This document shows, piece by piece, positions 38,083 through 49,823 of a stretch of 64,000 nucleotides of DNA (position 1 is its first letter; each line of letters starts with the position of its first letter). This DNA comes from Kudoa neothunni (Eukaryota; Cnidaria). The notes below the pieces were generated by a model. The model was not told where the DNA came from and did not search any database. It saw nothing but the letters and a program-made list of their open reading frames with translations. Position numbers and translations under genes: made by a program. Where the stretch lies: the NCBI GenBank assembly GCA_964304625.1, contig OZ199838.1, positions 62,001 through 126,000 on the forward strand. The letters run 5' to 3'.

Positions 38083-40007
38083 ATGGGCGATAATACAAAT
38101 CAATGCAAAAAAAGAACATGATATGCCATGAGCTGTAATAATGATTGGTTGAAAGAGGAAGAGTTTAAAGATTGGCTTGCTCATGATACCAAAGACAGTA
38201 ACCCTAGCTACTGTAAATGCTGTAAGATAGTGTCTAAAAATGCGAACAAATCAATGCTTTTCAAGCATATAAATACAGCTAAACATTAAAAAAATTATGA
38301 GATAGCTAAACGGACTGTTGATATAACCAATTTCGTAAAATCTAATAAGATGCCAGCAATAGCAGATCAAGCTACCAAAAGTGAACTAGAAATTGTTGCT
38401 TATTTCACGGAACACAATATCCCAACCGATTGTATTGATCATTTCCTTCCCATGTGCAAAATTGCATTCCCCGACAGTAAAATTGTGGAAACGTTGTCAA
38501 TGAAAAAAACCAAACTTTCATAGATTGTTCAGGATGTTTTAGCTTTTGAAGAAGATACTTTTATTTCAAATATCTGTAGATCTCAGAAATTTTCATTAAT
38601 AATTGATGAGAGTACTGACATTTCAATTACACAGGTTTTGGCAGTTGTAGTTCGATTCTTCGACTATAATAAAGAGAATGTTGTTGACGCTCTGCTAGAC
38701 ACTGTAATTGAAGAAGACGGCAAAACACTCGGTCTCTACAACTCTATCAAGAAGCTGTTCGCAGACAAGAATATTCCCATTGAAAACGTCATAGGATTTG
38801 GAAGCGATAACTGTACTTCAATGATAGGATATAAAAACAGATTTCGGAAATTATTAAAAGATGATATACCCTCAGTTTTCATTATGGGATGTGTCTGCTA
38901 TTCAATCGTCTTGTGTACGAGTAATGCAGTGAAGTATCTTCCGCCATATTTAGAAGCATTTCTGAAGAAAATAATTTCTTATTTCTCACGGAGCAGTAAG
39001 AGACAAAGAGACTTCTCTCTAATTCAGAAGACTATCAATACTTCATGTCACAAAATTTCAAAATTATCGCAAAGAAAGTAGCTGTCGCGAGAGAATGACA
39101 TTTCATTTGTGCTAGACCAGTATAGCGTAATATTGTTATATTTTCAAGGCAAAGAAAAAATCAACAAAATCGATGGTGCTGGTGAAATATACAAAATTTT
39201 CAGGAATAATTTTACGAAGCCAATCTTACTCTTCCTTCAATACGTTCTGAGAAAGATCAATAAATTAAATTGTAAATTTCAGGTTGCATGTTTCGTATAC
39301 CATGATATATATCGTCGGAATATAAGAATCTTTTGAGTTTTTCTATCAATGATGTGGTTCTATATTCAATGAAATTATCCGAAATTGACCCCTTAAATAT
39401 TCATTATTACAAACCAGCCACAGAAATATACTTTGGTGGAAATGTGACAGCATACTTAATCAATAACCCTTTAGATTCTGTAATGGAGATAGGATTTAAG
39501 CGTAATTATTTGAGATTTCTTGGTGAATTATGTGACCATATAAAAAGCCGATTTTTCATGAACGAAAACAATCCAATTGCAAACTTTAATACACATGAAT
39601 CTATTATATCTCGAGATGTAACCTTGTCACCTTTACCTGTTATACCACTAACTGCTCATTTTCCTCAACTTGTACCTGAAGAAAATTAAAACGAGCTTGA
39701 TGATCAATGGTGAAGTTATCGTCTGGTTGTTAACAAACTGTCAATTCCTTTTGACATTATCCCCCGATATTGGTGTATGGTAAAAGAAATAAAGGATGAC
39801 TTTAACATTTCAAAATTCGGAATTTTAACTGATTTTATGGTGAACTTAACCATTATGCCACATTCCGCTGCTAACGTCGAAAGAATTTTTTATTGGATGA
39901 ACTCAATTAAAACCAAGCAAACCAACTCTCTAAAGGCTGATGCCGTCAAGTACAAATTAGTTGCAAAACAACTCATCAGAAGAAACGGTAATACGTGTGT
40001 AACATGA
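38083..40007 (+). pseudogene. hAT transposase pseudogene (BED finger, DDE, dimerisation domain)
   Basis: Recognisable parts in order: a BED-type zinc finger (WLKEEEFKDWL, CKCCKIV, H..TAKH) at about 38150-38290; KSELEIVAYFTEHNIP; KFSLIIDESTDISITQVLAV near 38600, where IDEST contains the first catalytic Asp; IGFGSDNCTSMIGYKN near 38810 (second catalytic Asp in GSDN); and the C-terminal dimerisation region LTIMPHSAANVERIFYWMN at about 39850-39910. Stops occur around 38110, 38290 and 38520, and there are later frame changes near 39080 and 39330, so it is inactive. Related to ZNF862/DUF4371-type hAT proteins by motif, not by search. Confidence 0.88.
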
Positions 40008-42087
40008 AAACCAAGCAATAACTTGATAAATAATATCACCAGTGGCGCTGTTTACCGACATCATCATGAACGACAGAGAAAACACGATAAAAAGGCCCAA
40101 AATTTAATTGTGATGATGATAACACAGCTGTATATACGGGTGACGATTAAACATTATATTAGAGGAAATTTTATTTTTTTATTTTATGTTCAACTAGCGT
40201 TTTTCTTTATCTTGGGTTTTTTCAAAACCTCACTGGACGCCCTGTGTGTTTGCAGCAGTACGCATGTTCCATGGAGAATCTTTTTGTAAATACAGCTTTT
40301 AGTTTGCAATTGAATAGATGATAACATTAAGAAAAATCGTTCATTTGCTTAGAAGTACTAATAAAATAAATGCCACAGTCCGAAGTAGGGAATTTCCTGG
40401 TTATCTTCATCAATTATCAGGTTAAAATGTACTTGCATAATATTGAAGGTTGTTTACTTCAGAGTAATAATCAATAAGAACGAACTTTTAATCACTATAC
40501 ACAAAGAGAATCTGCTAATTATGATATAGAATTTGTTAGAAATGTTACATATGCCTGCTTGGAGTAATTTTAAGACAGATAGTGTCACTACAGCCATATT
40601 TATAAGAGATGTAGCATTCCCCTTGAAATTTTAAGCGTAACCAAATTATTTAGAATGTATTTTCACTTTTCAAGCGTTATGGATATAGTTAAGCGAAAAT
40701 GATTTTGATCATTTTAAATAAAACACATAATTTGAGATTATAAGTTGTTACTACGTTGGAATTATTTGGGTTTCTACAAAAGTTCTAAAAACGATGTAAG
40801 ATGTGTGTAGAGTTTTCAAATAATTAAAATTTTATGGTAACTTCTTAAATGAAAATTTCTTTGTATCAAACATATCTATTAAGAATGAAATTATATTCGT
40901 CTTTTCAATACGTTTTTACTCATTTTATTGTTTTCCTAAACTTTCTTGCGAAACATCTAGCATAACTAATTCGATAAGGTTTTATATTTAATGAGATAAT
41001 TTTTTAAATGATGTTTAAGTTCTTAATAACCTAATTATTCCTTACACCCATACCTTAAGTTTAATATTCAAATCAATATACAATTTTCTTTCGTTAAAAA
41101 TAATTCATTGATATACTAGCTGCAAGAAAATATGCGACACCGCATTCTATACGTAGTTTAAGAATTTATATTCACGATTACTTTTGCACAAAATACAGTC
41201 CCTTCTCAATCCCAACACGTGTCATATAATTAATAAGAAATTATTGATCTATTCGATCTAACCGATATTTTCATAAATTTTTCGTTAATCTAAGGATAGT
41301 TCAATATAAAGAAAATTTTTGGGGCAATCAAACAAGACGTTTATTGTCAAAAGGGTGCTTTCCTTCGGGAAAACCGGTTGATATTAAGCAGTATGGTAAT
41401 TTCCCAAACCAAAAACACCTTTACAATTTAGATTTAATTGTATTTTGTTAATTAAATTTGTATATTTATGAACCAGTGAGTATTTTTGTTAAAAAATGTG
41501 CTAATAACGAATGTATAATTTTCCGCTCACAGATTATTAAAACATCATTGACATCCTTTACAAAATCAAAAAAGAATGATTAACAATTAATATTTATATT
41601 TCTGACGCATTTTAGGTCGATTTTATTTTTTTATCGATTGTAGACTAATAATAAATTCTATAATTAGACGGATTAATTTTTATCGTAAAATTTTGAAAAT
41701 AACTGTAAGTCCTATTTAAGTTATTTAATGATTTTGTTTCACAAAAAACTGAACTTTAATCGCTAATTACATTTCTCTTAAAATTAAGGTCATCATAGTT
41801 TTGGTCAATAATTTGTAAAATAAACTTTAAAATATTCATTAATTTCTCTCCATACCTCTATATATTTGAATGGAAAGTGTTCGCATAATTTCTTTTATCT
41901 AAATTATCACATTGCAAAAATAATGGCAAGCTTTAAAATGCATAAATTAAAATAGAAAAATAAAATTAAAAGTTAACAATTTCCATCACACTGTACCAGG
42001 CAAAACTAGGCATTAGCGCTATTCACTTGAAAATCAAATAGGCTTTAGTCTGCGCCAGGTGTTAGCTTATTTGGCTGGAAAAGGACA

Positions 42088-42115
42088 CCCTCGCGAAGCG
42101 GGGCTTTTGCGCTAG
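42088..42115 (+). repeat. Helitron-like 3' terminus
   Basis: The clearest example in the window: hairpin CCTCGC-GAA-GCGGGG, then CTTTTGCGCTAG, then T. The spacing of about 8 nt between hairpin and CTAG, and the following T, match the Helitron 3' end rule. Confidence 0.5.
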
Positions 42116-42935
42116 TCTTTGATAAGTCAGTTAATGCAATAAAGTTATTAGAGAACATAATTAGAAGTCATAAAGTTGAGCTTATTGATTCTTTCCTTGA
42201 AACATGTATCTTACATTAAATATTTATATTATATTTGATTTTAGATAGAAAAATAATCAAAAACTGTGAAAATACCGTTTATATGTTATGAAAAATAGGA
42301 CCTCAAAAAAGATAGTGAATTCGACTCGATACATCCCGTGAATTTTCAAAAGTTGCAACCGAGAATACTGAAGAATTGATCCATTCTGAGAACATCGGAA
42401 GCATTATGAATGAAATCGATTTCCCCTCCACCCCAAACACTTCTCCGTTCAATGGTTATAAATAATAATTATCATTTTAATTTAGTTTAGTTTTAGACTT
42501 GGAATTGCTATCCAAAGTAAAATCGGTAGGAAGGAACCTAACTGTGATTGGTGTCAGAAAGAGAAAAAAACAAAAATATACTAAATAAAAATTTGTCTTA
42601 CATATTTATGCTCGTTTAAAACATATTTATTCTTTCGAATAGACAAATTGGTCTTATCAATTAAGATAAACTGCTAATATTGCGCCGTTATTCGGAAGCA
42701 CTTTAGTTTCGCCAGTATAATTCGAATGCTAATTTTTAATATACTTTATTAGGAATATAAAAGCATCTATTATTAGCATCGTTATTCTTTATCTATTAGG
42801 TAAACTAAATAATAATTGCTTATGTATTAAGATTTAGGGGCGTTTATAAGGCAATCTATATAACAAGTGTGTATATGTCTATAAATTTTTCAAATCAACT
42901 GCTTTTTATGGATTATGTTAATATATAAAATTCAA
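42116..42935. other. AT-rich spacer
   Basis: No gene seen. The 3' end of piggyBac-4 should lie here but no TTAA terminus matching its right end was found. Confidence 0.4.
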
Positions 42936-43760
42936 TTAAATTCTATCAGTTAATTTTAGAGATATTAACTGCCCCTGAAATAGCCACTGCCATTTATCTT
43001 TAGGATCAGCTAAAACGAAAATTTTTAACCCGTACTTTTCTGATTTAAAGAGTATATATTGCATTAATGAAATTCTTCCTTTAAATGCAACTAATTGTTC
43101 ATCCACCATGATATCCTCATTAGGAACAAAACAAAGTGACAAAATTCTAGACCAGGTTGTTCAAATTACACGAATTTAAACCAAACTTATCGTTAAACCT
43201 TGATTCTCTGATATTACGATCACCGACATGGGGGAGGCCTTGATATATGTTTGAATCGCCGATGAGAGAAAAGTTTCCGGTAGATTTCACTGCCTTTTCT
43301 CAAGTTGAAAAGCTCGGATAGGGGCTTCCCTCTGTCTTTACGAATAGCCATTAAGATGAGCATTCCCAAATACCATAGAAATTCAACATAATCCACGTCC
43401 TCCCAGTTTTCTTTGAAGAATTATTTTCCAGCAATATTTGTATTTTTTATAATTTCATCGCACATATCCCCTGTAAAAAATATATTAAAACAGTCAGAAA
43501 TATTTTTCACATATTTCAAACAATAATTTGTAGGTCCAGGGTGAGAGTTCATAATATTTTCGACGGTGGTTTTTGACGGAGAAGGCTTGGTTAGACTCCA
43601 AATTAACCCACTCTTACTTGTTGTATTATCATCAAGATTGTCTACTTCAAATACAGAACTGTAACTTTCTGAATATCCTGATTGGCTGCAATCAAATTCA
43701 AAATCAAACGTTTGGTATTCATCGCAGTACCCCATTCCTCCACTCGTTGCATTTGCTTCA
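42936..43760 (-). pseudogene. piggyBac-4 transposase pseudogene, truncated
   Basis: Minus strand: FDCSQSGYSESYSSVFEVD, LIWSLTKPSPSKTTVENIM, NSHPGPTNY and DCFNIFFTGDMCDEIIKNTN (43421-43735); then in another frame DYVEFLWYLGMLILMAIR and LFNLRKGSEIYRKLFSH; then EDIMVDEQLVAFKGRISLMQY and YGLKIFVLAD, with the first catalytic Asp present in VDEQL. The sequence loses resemblance at 42936. The second and third catalytic residues are absent. Confidence 0.85.
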
Positions 43761-44411
43761 TACGCGCAATCACGTGACGATAAATATTATTTAAAGGGAA
43801 CGATTTTTTAACCAACTCAAAACCTAACAAAGGTTAAAACCCTTGAGTTTAATTAAAAATAAATTAAATATACCTCTCAAGAACTTAAAAAATTTTCCTT
43901 AAAAATATTATTTATTTTTATTACTTTCTGACATTTTTTAAACTAATTATTAAATATATTAAACGTTATTTTAAACTATGAGAATCGCTGAAATTCTAAA
44001 AGAATTGAAAATTCGTAAAAAAAGTTATGTAAGGATTAACTTTCATCTGGAGTCTAAAAGACCCCCAAGATCGATAGAGGGGAAAAGGTATTAATGTAGA
44101 TTAAATAATATATATTAATTACTATTTTATAAAAATTGAGTCCATATAATTCGAACAACAATACTAATTCACTTTAAAACAACTTTTTTAGTAATCTCGT
44201 TAAATAAAAATTTGAGCCCAAATGATCCCAAAAGATCCCAAAGACTTCCGAAGATAAAAACATTTTTCATACTATTATTGTACGATTTTTTCCCTTAATT
44301 TTATTATTATATATCGTGAAAAAAAATTAGGAAAAAATGTCAAAAACAGAGAAATATTGGTGTTTATTATGCTTTGGGGTCAAATTGACTCCAAACTAAT
44401 CGGAAGGTTAA
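42936..44411 (-). mobile_element. piggyBac-4, 5' part on the minus strand
   Basis: The 5' terminus is TTAA at 44408-44411, reading inward TTAACCTTCCGATTAG, then the palindromic motif GGAGTCAATTTGACCCC. A second such motif (GGAGTC, then GACCCCC) lies near 44055. The same type of motif recurs at the terminus at 63781, so the two elements are related. The transposase lies at 42936-43760 and stops before the C-terminal half. No 3' terminus was identified, so the element is truncated. Confidence 0.7.
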
Positions 44412-44551
44412 TAGCTATTGTGCTTATTTAATAATATTAATTAAGCTTGTTTTAATCTTATTTAGCCAATGAACTATTGAGTTAATATTTTTATGTGCAT
44501 TTGATAATCCATCTTCGTATCAATTTTTGTTATTAGAATTGTCTGCCATAA

Positions 44552-46043
44552 ATGAGTTTATTTTTATTAAAGATATGTTTTGTGCTTTATTTTCCAAATT
44601 TTTTGTCAGGTAAAAAATTTTTTCTTCCATATTGATAATTTTTTAGATCCAATATTACCCTCTTATGAAAGAGATGAAGGAGATTGGCCTGTGGATGTGC
44701 AAAGGAATATGAACAATGTTATCGATCGATGGTTCATTGACATACAAGATGCTAAATGCAAACCTCTCGAATATCGTGGAATCAACGGAAACTATAACAA
44801 TTTTGCCTCAAAAGGACTATGTGAACTTTATGGTATTTTTTCTAAATTAATGCAAATTTATTACCACTTCTTGTAGGACAGTTGACAAAAAAAGAAAAAC
44901 TTGAAGGGTGCAAAAAACCTTATCATCCAGGACACTGTGTAAAAAACACCTCAACAAAGGATCAGTTCTATTTTGATCAAACAAAAGCCGATTGTGTTTC
45001 TTTCCAATATAATGGATGTGGAGGAAGCTTCAATCGTTACAATGATAAAGAAGAATGCATGTTATACTGCTTAAGTAAAAAAATATAAAAATTTCTTTAG
45101 AATTAGATCATATTTTGTAGATAAAAGGAATGGCGGGCTTACAAATGCTGATGATGAAAAAATAAAAAAAAGTTGATGCAGACTCAATTTACCAAGTACC
45201 GAATACATTGGACTGCGAGCTTAGACCTGATGTTAAAGACAAAGACCCAAGCACTTCAATTATTGCTGATATTAAGAAAAATAAGTGTGCTCTTGCAGCA
45301 GTCTCATTAGACACAAATACAAGAGGGATCTTCAAATCGTTTGGTGAATGTGTTAAAAAATGTTTTCGTATATTTATTATTTATATCATTATCTAATATA
45401 TTTTAGCAAAGGCGAGTACAGATAAGGGGTGATGGTGTAACTGAATTTAATAAGATAGCAGCTGCATGCGAAGGTGGTCCATTTCAAGTTGCATTATCTA
45501 ACCCAATAAACCCAAAAAATGGTGAGGTTGTGTTCCGATACTACTATCACACCGTAGAAAAAGTTTGTAAACGCATGGAAACAAAAGAATCCACATTTGA
45601 TTCTACTAAAAATAATTTTTCCAACTATGGAAATGTGTCATAGCTATTGCGGAGCAGGTACGCATGTTAATTCCTGTTAAAAAATTGAAATTATATAAAA
45701 GTTTCTATTATATTGTGTTTATAAACTATTTATAAGTTTGAAATAAATTTAGAGAATTACCAAAAGAAAATTGTGATCGAAGAAACTTGCGTTCAAATCA
45801 AACAGGGTGTTGCGGCTGACGAACAAAACTCATTTAAAGTCAAAAGATATTATTATGACCGATTCTCATAATAAATGCAAAGCTTTTTATTATAAGGGAT
45901 ATGATGGGAACTCTAATAATTTTAAAACGGGAGATGAATGCAAAACGATCTGTGGTGGCCATTACAACCAAGGAGTACCTGTTGATGTAGACAATAATGT
46001 AAAACAGTTCATGACTAAAATCGTATCGCATTTTCATATTTAA
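44552..46043 (+). CDS. Secreted multi-Kunitz (BPTI-type) protein, frame interrupted
   Basis: ATG 44552 opens a signal-peptide exon (44552-44609), with a 37 bp intron before 44647. Later exons: 44647-44832, 44877-45074, 45121-45367, 45407 to about 45658, and about 45765-46043. Five Kunitz-like units follow one another. Unit 1 (about 44740-44832) keeps only two cysteines. Unit 2 (about 44905-45080) is canonical with six, and its P1 position after Cys2 is Val, which suggests elastase-like rather than trypsin-like targets. Units 3-5 (about 45215, 45465 and 45785 on) each keep Cys1, 3, 5 and 6 but lack Cys2 and Cys4, so the Cys14-Cys38 bridge is absent. The aromatic core (RYYY, NNF) is kept. Kunitz domains inhibit serine proteases or block channels; here secretion is supported and the target is unknown. 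Four single-base frame slips occur at short base runs after 45150, so either the copy is decaying or the assembly has indels. Confidence 0.8.
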
Positions 46044-47094
46044 ATCATTATAAATCTTATAAATCAAGTTTATACGTCTCGAATTTTCATATAAATTATC
46101 GCATACGATCATTTGAAATTGAATATACTTCATACCAATTATTTAGTAGACTTTTAATGTTATATGTGTATGTTTTTTACATGTTATATTCCATTTGAAC
46201 TCGCCCACTTTTGAGATTCTCTTTGAGCGCCATTATATTATCTATCGCTTGATTTTTTAAGCCTTAATTTTTTTGAAAATATCAAGAAAATTATAAAATA
46301 TAGCATGTTCTTTTATAATGTTACTTAGTTACATTATTTTCTGCTGCCTAATAATTGTAACGCTATGTTAATTCTCACCATGAAAAAAATAATTCAAAAT
46401 AAATAAAGTAAAATATAAAAACTTCAATATAATTTATTTATTATATAAATACAGAGGTAAATATATGTAAGAAAATTTCTAAAATTTAAGGAAATATGAA
46501 CAGAAATCAACTATCTTAAAGACGATAAACCACGAGATAATTGTGTATTTAAAATAAAATTAGTTCGAATTGTCATTCAAAGTATACAATATAAATCTGA
46601 ATGAATGAAGAATCAGCCTCTAACTCAACGATGATAAGACTTTACTTATTTAGTATTCCCATTCTCATGAATAAAAAATAAGTTAAGGTTAGAAATAGCG
46701 TTTCGGTTCAGGCTAACTTTGATTTTTAAATCCCACAAAATTAATTCTGCTAGAAATATGTTTTTTTATGATTATCGAAGCTTCAATAAACTTTAAGGAA
46801 ATGAATTAATCAATAACTATAAAAATTAAATTACTTTGAGTTTAATTTCGATATCTTTGGAGTTTTATATATTTTGATTTTAGGGGCTGCGAAACTGTTT
46901 TGAGGACAAATTTATAAAAATGATCTGAATAAAAGAATATTAATTTAAATAGTAAAAATTAATTTTCGTAATTTATTATCGAGTTATACAGTTATTGCTA
47001 ATTTTTAATGATAACCGTAAATTGATCTTAACTTATGCTGCGCTTATCTCAGTGGTTAAAATTGCATTATAAAAAGGTTTATTAAATCTATCCC
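46044..47094. other. AT-rich spacer
   Basis: No gene or clear repeat was seen between the Kunitz gene and the second galactosyltransferase block. Confidence 0.45.
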
Positions 47095-49645
47095 CTAGAA
47101 TACATGAAAGTATACATCTATTTTTTCATTTTTGAAACATTTTCGGCTATGATAAATTATTCCTAATACCATCCAAAGCCGAGCAATTCGCGCTAGAAAC
47201 CTATAATACTACTTGTATTCTCGGAACTTGTGAGACAAAATTATCTTTTGAATATGACAAATATATCATAATATTAATTTATTTACCCTAATAATAATTT
47301 TAATTTTGTCTTTAAAATTAAGAAAATTTTTTAAAGTCAATTAATTATTACATCTATACGTAACACTTTTCTAAACAAACGTCGACATTGTTCGTATGCA
47401 GATAGTTGTATTGGTATGTTTTTGTTATATTATTTTGAACCAATTAAGAACGAATGACGGAAAACGGAAGGAAAATAAAAGCCAATCTTCAATAAGCCAT
47501 TTTAATAAATCATGAGGCTGAGATTATTCTTTCACAAATTTAGACAACATAATAATGCATGTTGTATATAACGCTAATCTAGTAAAGTTCAAATTCAACA
47601 TTGCGAGATATGGTAAAACAACCCATTCATCTGAATATTTAAAGCACTCAAGCTAGTTCATAAGAAGAAATATAAAAAAAATGAAAATTTGTTTGTCAAA
47701 GTGACTAATGTTAAAAAAATTGTATATGGAAAAGAAGAAACGACGAGTGTCAACTTATATGTATCTTGTTGAATAACAACGACATCAGATGTGGTCCCCA
47801 TATCAAAAAGAACGAAGATCCTTATACTTTACGATAGTTAGCTCATGAATTGGCTGATAGATAATCCTATTTTTAAATTGTTATATTAGATGAAAGAGTA
47901 TATTCATATAAAAGACAATATTTTCCAACGATTTTGATGATTTTATTTATCATTAAAAATGTGACTTTAAACTTTTATTGTTTGGTGACAAATTGTATAT
48001 TTTAGGTTAAATCCTATTTTGTGAAATATGCATTCACGTTTTTGTGTATTTTTCTTGTAATATGCATGATCAAGTACAATATTTTCAATATAAGTAGTGA
48101 AATTATCTAGAGTAATTGTTTCTTATCTATTCCTAGAATTATCGTATTATTGGGAGCCTAAAGTGGTACAAGTTAGTTGTTTCGAACAACCTCTATGTAT
48201 ACAGAATATCGATAAAAAAATCATGTGATTATTTAGTTACATCAATATCTATAAATCTGAACGATATTTCTATTGAAGAAGTCGAAAATTTATTTAAAGA
48301 AAAATATAAACATAGACTTAACAAAAACGGAATTTTAGGGAATACGGAATGTGGAAAAGAAAAAGTAAAAATATATTGTCACATTATAATACATTTATTT
48401 TATTAGGTTGCTATTATTGTCCCGTTCAAAAATAGACACAAACAAATGGGTGTGTTTTTGAGGCACATGCACCCATTCCTCCAAAAGCAAGATATTAATT
48501 ATAGGATTTTTCTAGTGAATCAAGTAAAAAATATAAAGGTTGAAACTATATTTTGAGAATATAATTAGACCAACGACCACCCATTTAACAAAGCTCTATT
48601 GTTAAATGTGGGATATCTGGAAAGTTTAAAATTAGGAAAATATGAATGTTTCATTTTTGCAGACATTGATTTGTTGCCCGAAAATGAGTTCAACCGATAT
48701 GATTGTTCCAATTCACCTGAACATTTTACCCAAAATATTAAATCGAATAATTACCAGTATTTTTATATCTATTACAATTAATACTTATAATATTTATAAG
48801 AATTTATTATGAAACATATTTCGGTGGAGTGGTAGGATTGTCACGAGAACACTTTGAAAAAGTGAATGGATTCTCTAATATTTTTTGGGGTTGGGGTGGT
48901 GAAGATGATGATCTATATAATCGGTAAGATAATGCCTCAGTTAATAGAAAAATAATTTAAATTTAGCATAATATCTAATGGATTTCGTTTATACAGGAAA
49001 AATCCATTATTAACACGTTACATTGATAATGTGAGGTATCACACCAGACATAGTGGTAAAAATCCCAAGAGGTAATAAAATGTTATAATTGTCATTATTT
49101 AATAATTATATGAAGGCTTAATATTTTAAATGAGATGAAAAATCTTGGGAATAAATCTGGATTGAATAATATTATATATAATATAACATCAATTAAAGAA
49201 TATATGCTATTCACCGAAATAAATGTTGATATAGAAGCCACATATAAGGATTATCTAACCAACTGGGCTCCTTTATTCTGATGGCTGGTTATCATATTAT
49301 GTTCAGTTGTTCATTTTTTTTTGTATTCTTTAAAAAATAACATACATAACAAAAGTATAACAAGAAATAATTTTGAGGATAATTTCTAATGTTCGTGGAA
49401 TTTATTGCTTAACATGTTTACGTACGCCTAGGATGTAACTGACCCCTTTTTATTCATTGTTTCGTAAATTGTAGTACTCTCGATATATTAAGAAATAACA
49501 AAATCTCTCTTGTTGTCTACATACTTTTTTTAAGTTTTTCTTATTATTTCTGACATCTAATAACTTATACAAAAATTTATATTTCAACATAGATAAAAAC
49601 CAAATTTTCGTGCATAACAAGGTCCAATGTACCCTATTGTGCAGC
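47095..49645 (+). repeat. Duplicated block, copy 2 (without piggyBac)
   Basis: Collinear with 1571-2151 plus 4837-6760. At about 47700-47720, where copy 1 carries piggyBac-1, this copy reads GACTAATGTTAAAAAAATTG, corresponding to the restored empty site of copy 1 (GACAATTAATCTTAACAAAATTG across the deletion). A Helitron-like CTAG end at 47196 is shared with copy 1 at 1640. Confidence 0.85.
47937..49281 (+). CDS. Beta-1,4-galactosyltransferase-like protein (GT7), copy 2, intact
   Basis: Exons: 47937-47960, 48006-48056, 48137-48364, 48407-48523, 48569-48756, 48801-48923, 48997-49071 and 49116-49281. They total 972 nt, giving 323 residues with no stop. Structure and splice sites match copy 1 exactly, except that the start codon is one codon later. 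The GT7 motifs are kept: VAIIVPFKNR, NKALLLNVGYLE, DID, FGGV, WGWGGEDDD. Differences from copy 1 are scattered, for example FADID for FSDID and YETYFGGVVGL for YDTCFGGVAAL. Both copies look functional. Predicted as a Golgi type II membrane glycosyltransferase from a hydrophobic N-terminus (MILFIIKN joined to a Val/Phe/Leu-rich exon 2). Donor and acceptor are inferred from the family only. Confidence 0.88.
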
Positions 49646-49823
49646 AATGTAATATTTTTGTACGTACGTACTAATGTTAAAATATCTGTGTGTATGGAAT
49701 CATTATGTCACATCTGAATGACTTGGTATACTCAGTAGAACGCAACTCATATAAAATACATAAATTAACTTAAAAGATATGAATTTTTATATGTTTTAAA
49801 ACATTTTTTGATATAATCGCGGA

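Larger units (their letters stand above)
36670..40244 (+). mobile_element. hAT element, decayed
   Basis: It begins CAGGGCGTCCACTGCTTGG at 36670 and ends CCTCACTGGACGCCCTG at 40244, giving inverted ends of 13-16 bp of the CAGGG type usual for hAT elements. CTTGGGTTTTT occurs just inside the right end, and the same motif is found in the MITE at 59590-60138. The expected 8 bp target duplication is blurred (TATTTCCG left, TGTGTTTG right), so the insertion is old. It contains a hAT transposase pseudogene and a nested 1.2 kb element. Confidence 0.88.
36617..42025 (+). repeat. Repeat R, copy 2, split by a hAT element
   Basis: The first 53 bp of R (36617-36669) and the remainder (40245-42025) flank a complete hAT insertion. 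The right part is longer than in copy 1 because about 0.8 kb of unrelated AT-rich DNA (about 40467-41247) is inserted. The end (ACTGTACCAGG, then ATTAGCGCTA) matches copy 1. Confidence 0.7.

Noticed and set aside
43573-43830. Open frames on both strands overlapping piggyBac-4
   Set aside because: Out of frame with the recognisable transposase; shadows.
45840-46133. Reverse 97-codon frame over the Kunitz gene 3' end
   Set aside because: Antisense to a Kunitz unit with conserved cysteines on the plus strand.
49450-49647. Reverse 65-codon frame after galactosyltransferase copy 2
   Set aside because: The matching region of copy 1 (about 6560-6760) is similar in DNA but the frame is not kept, so it is probably flanking sequence, not a gene.
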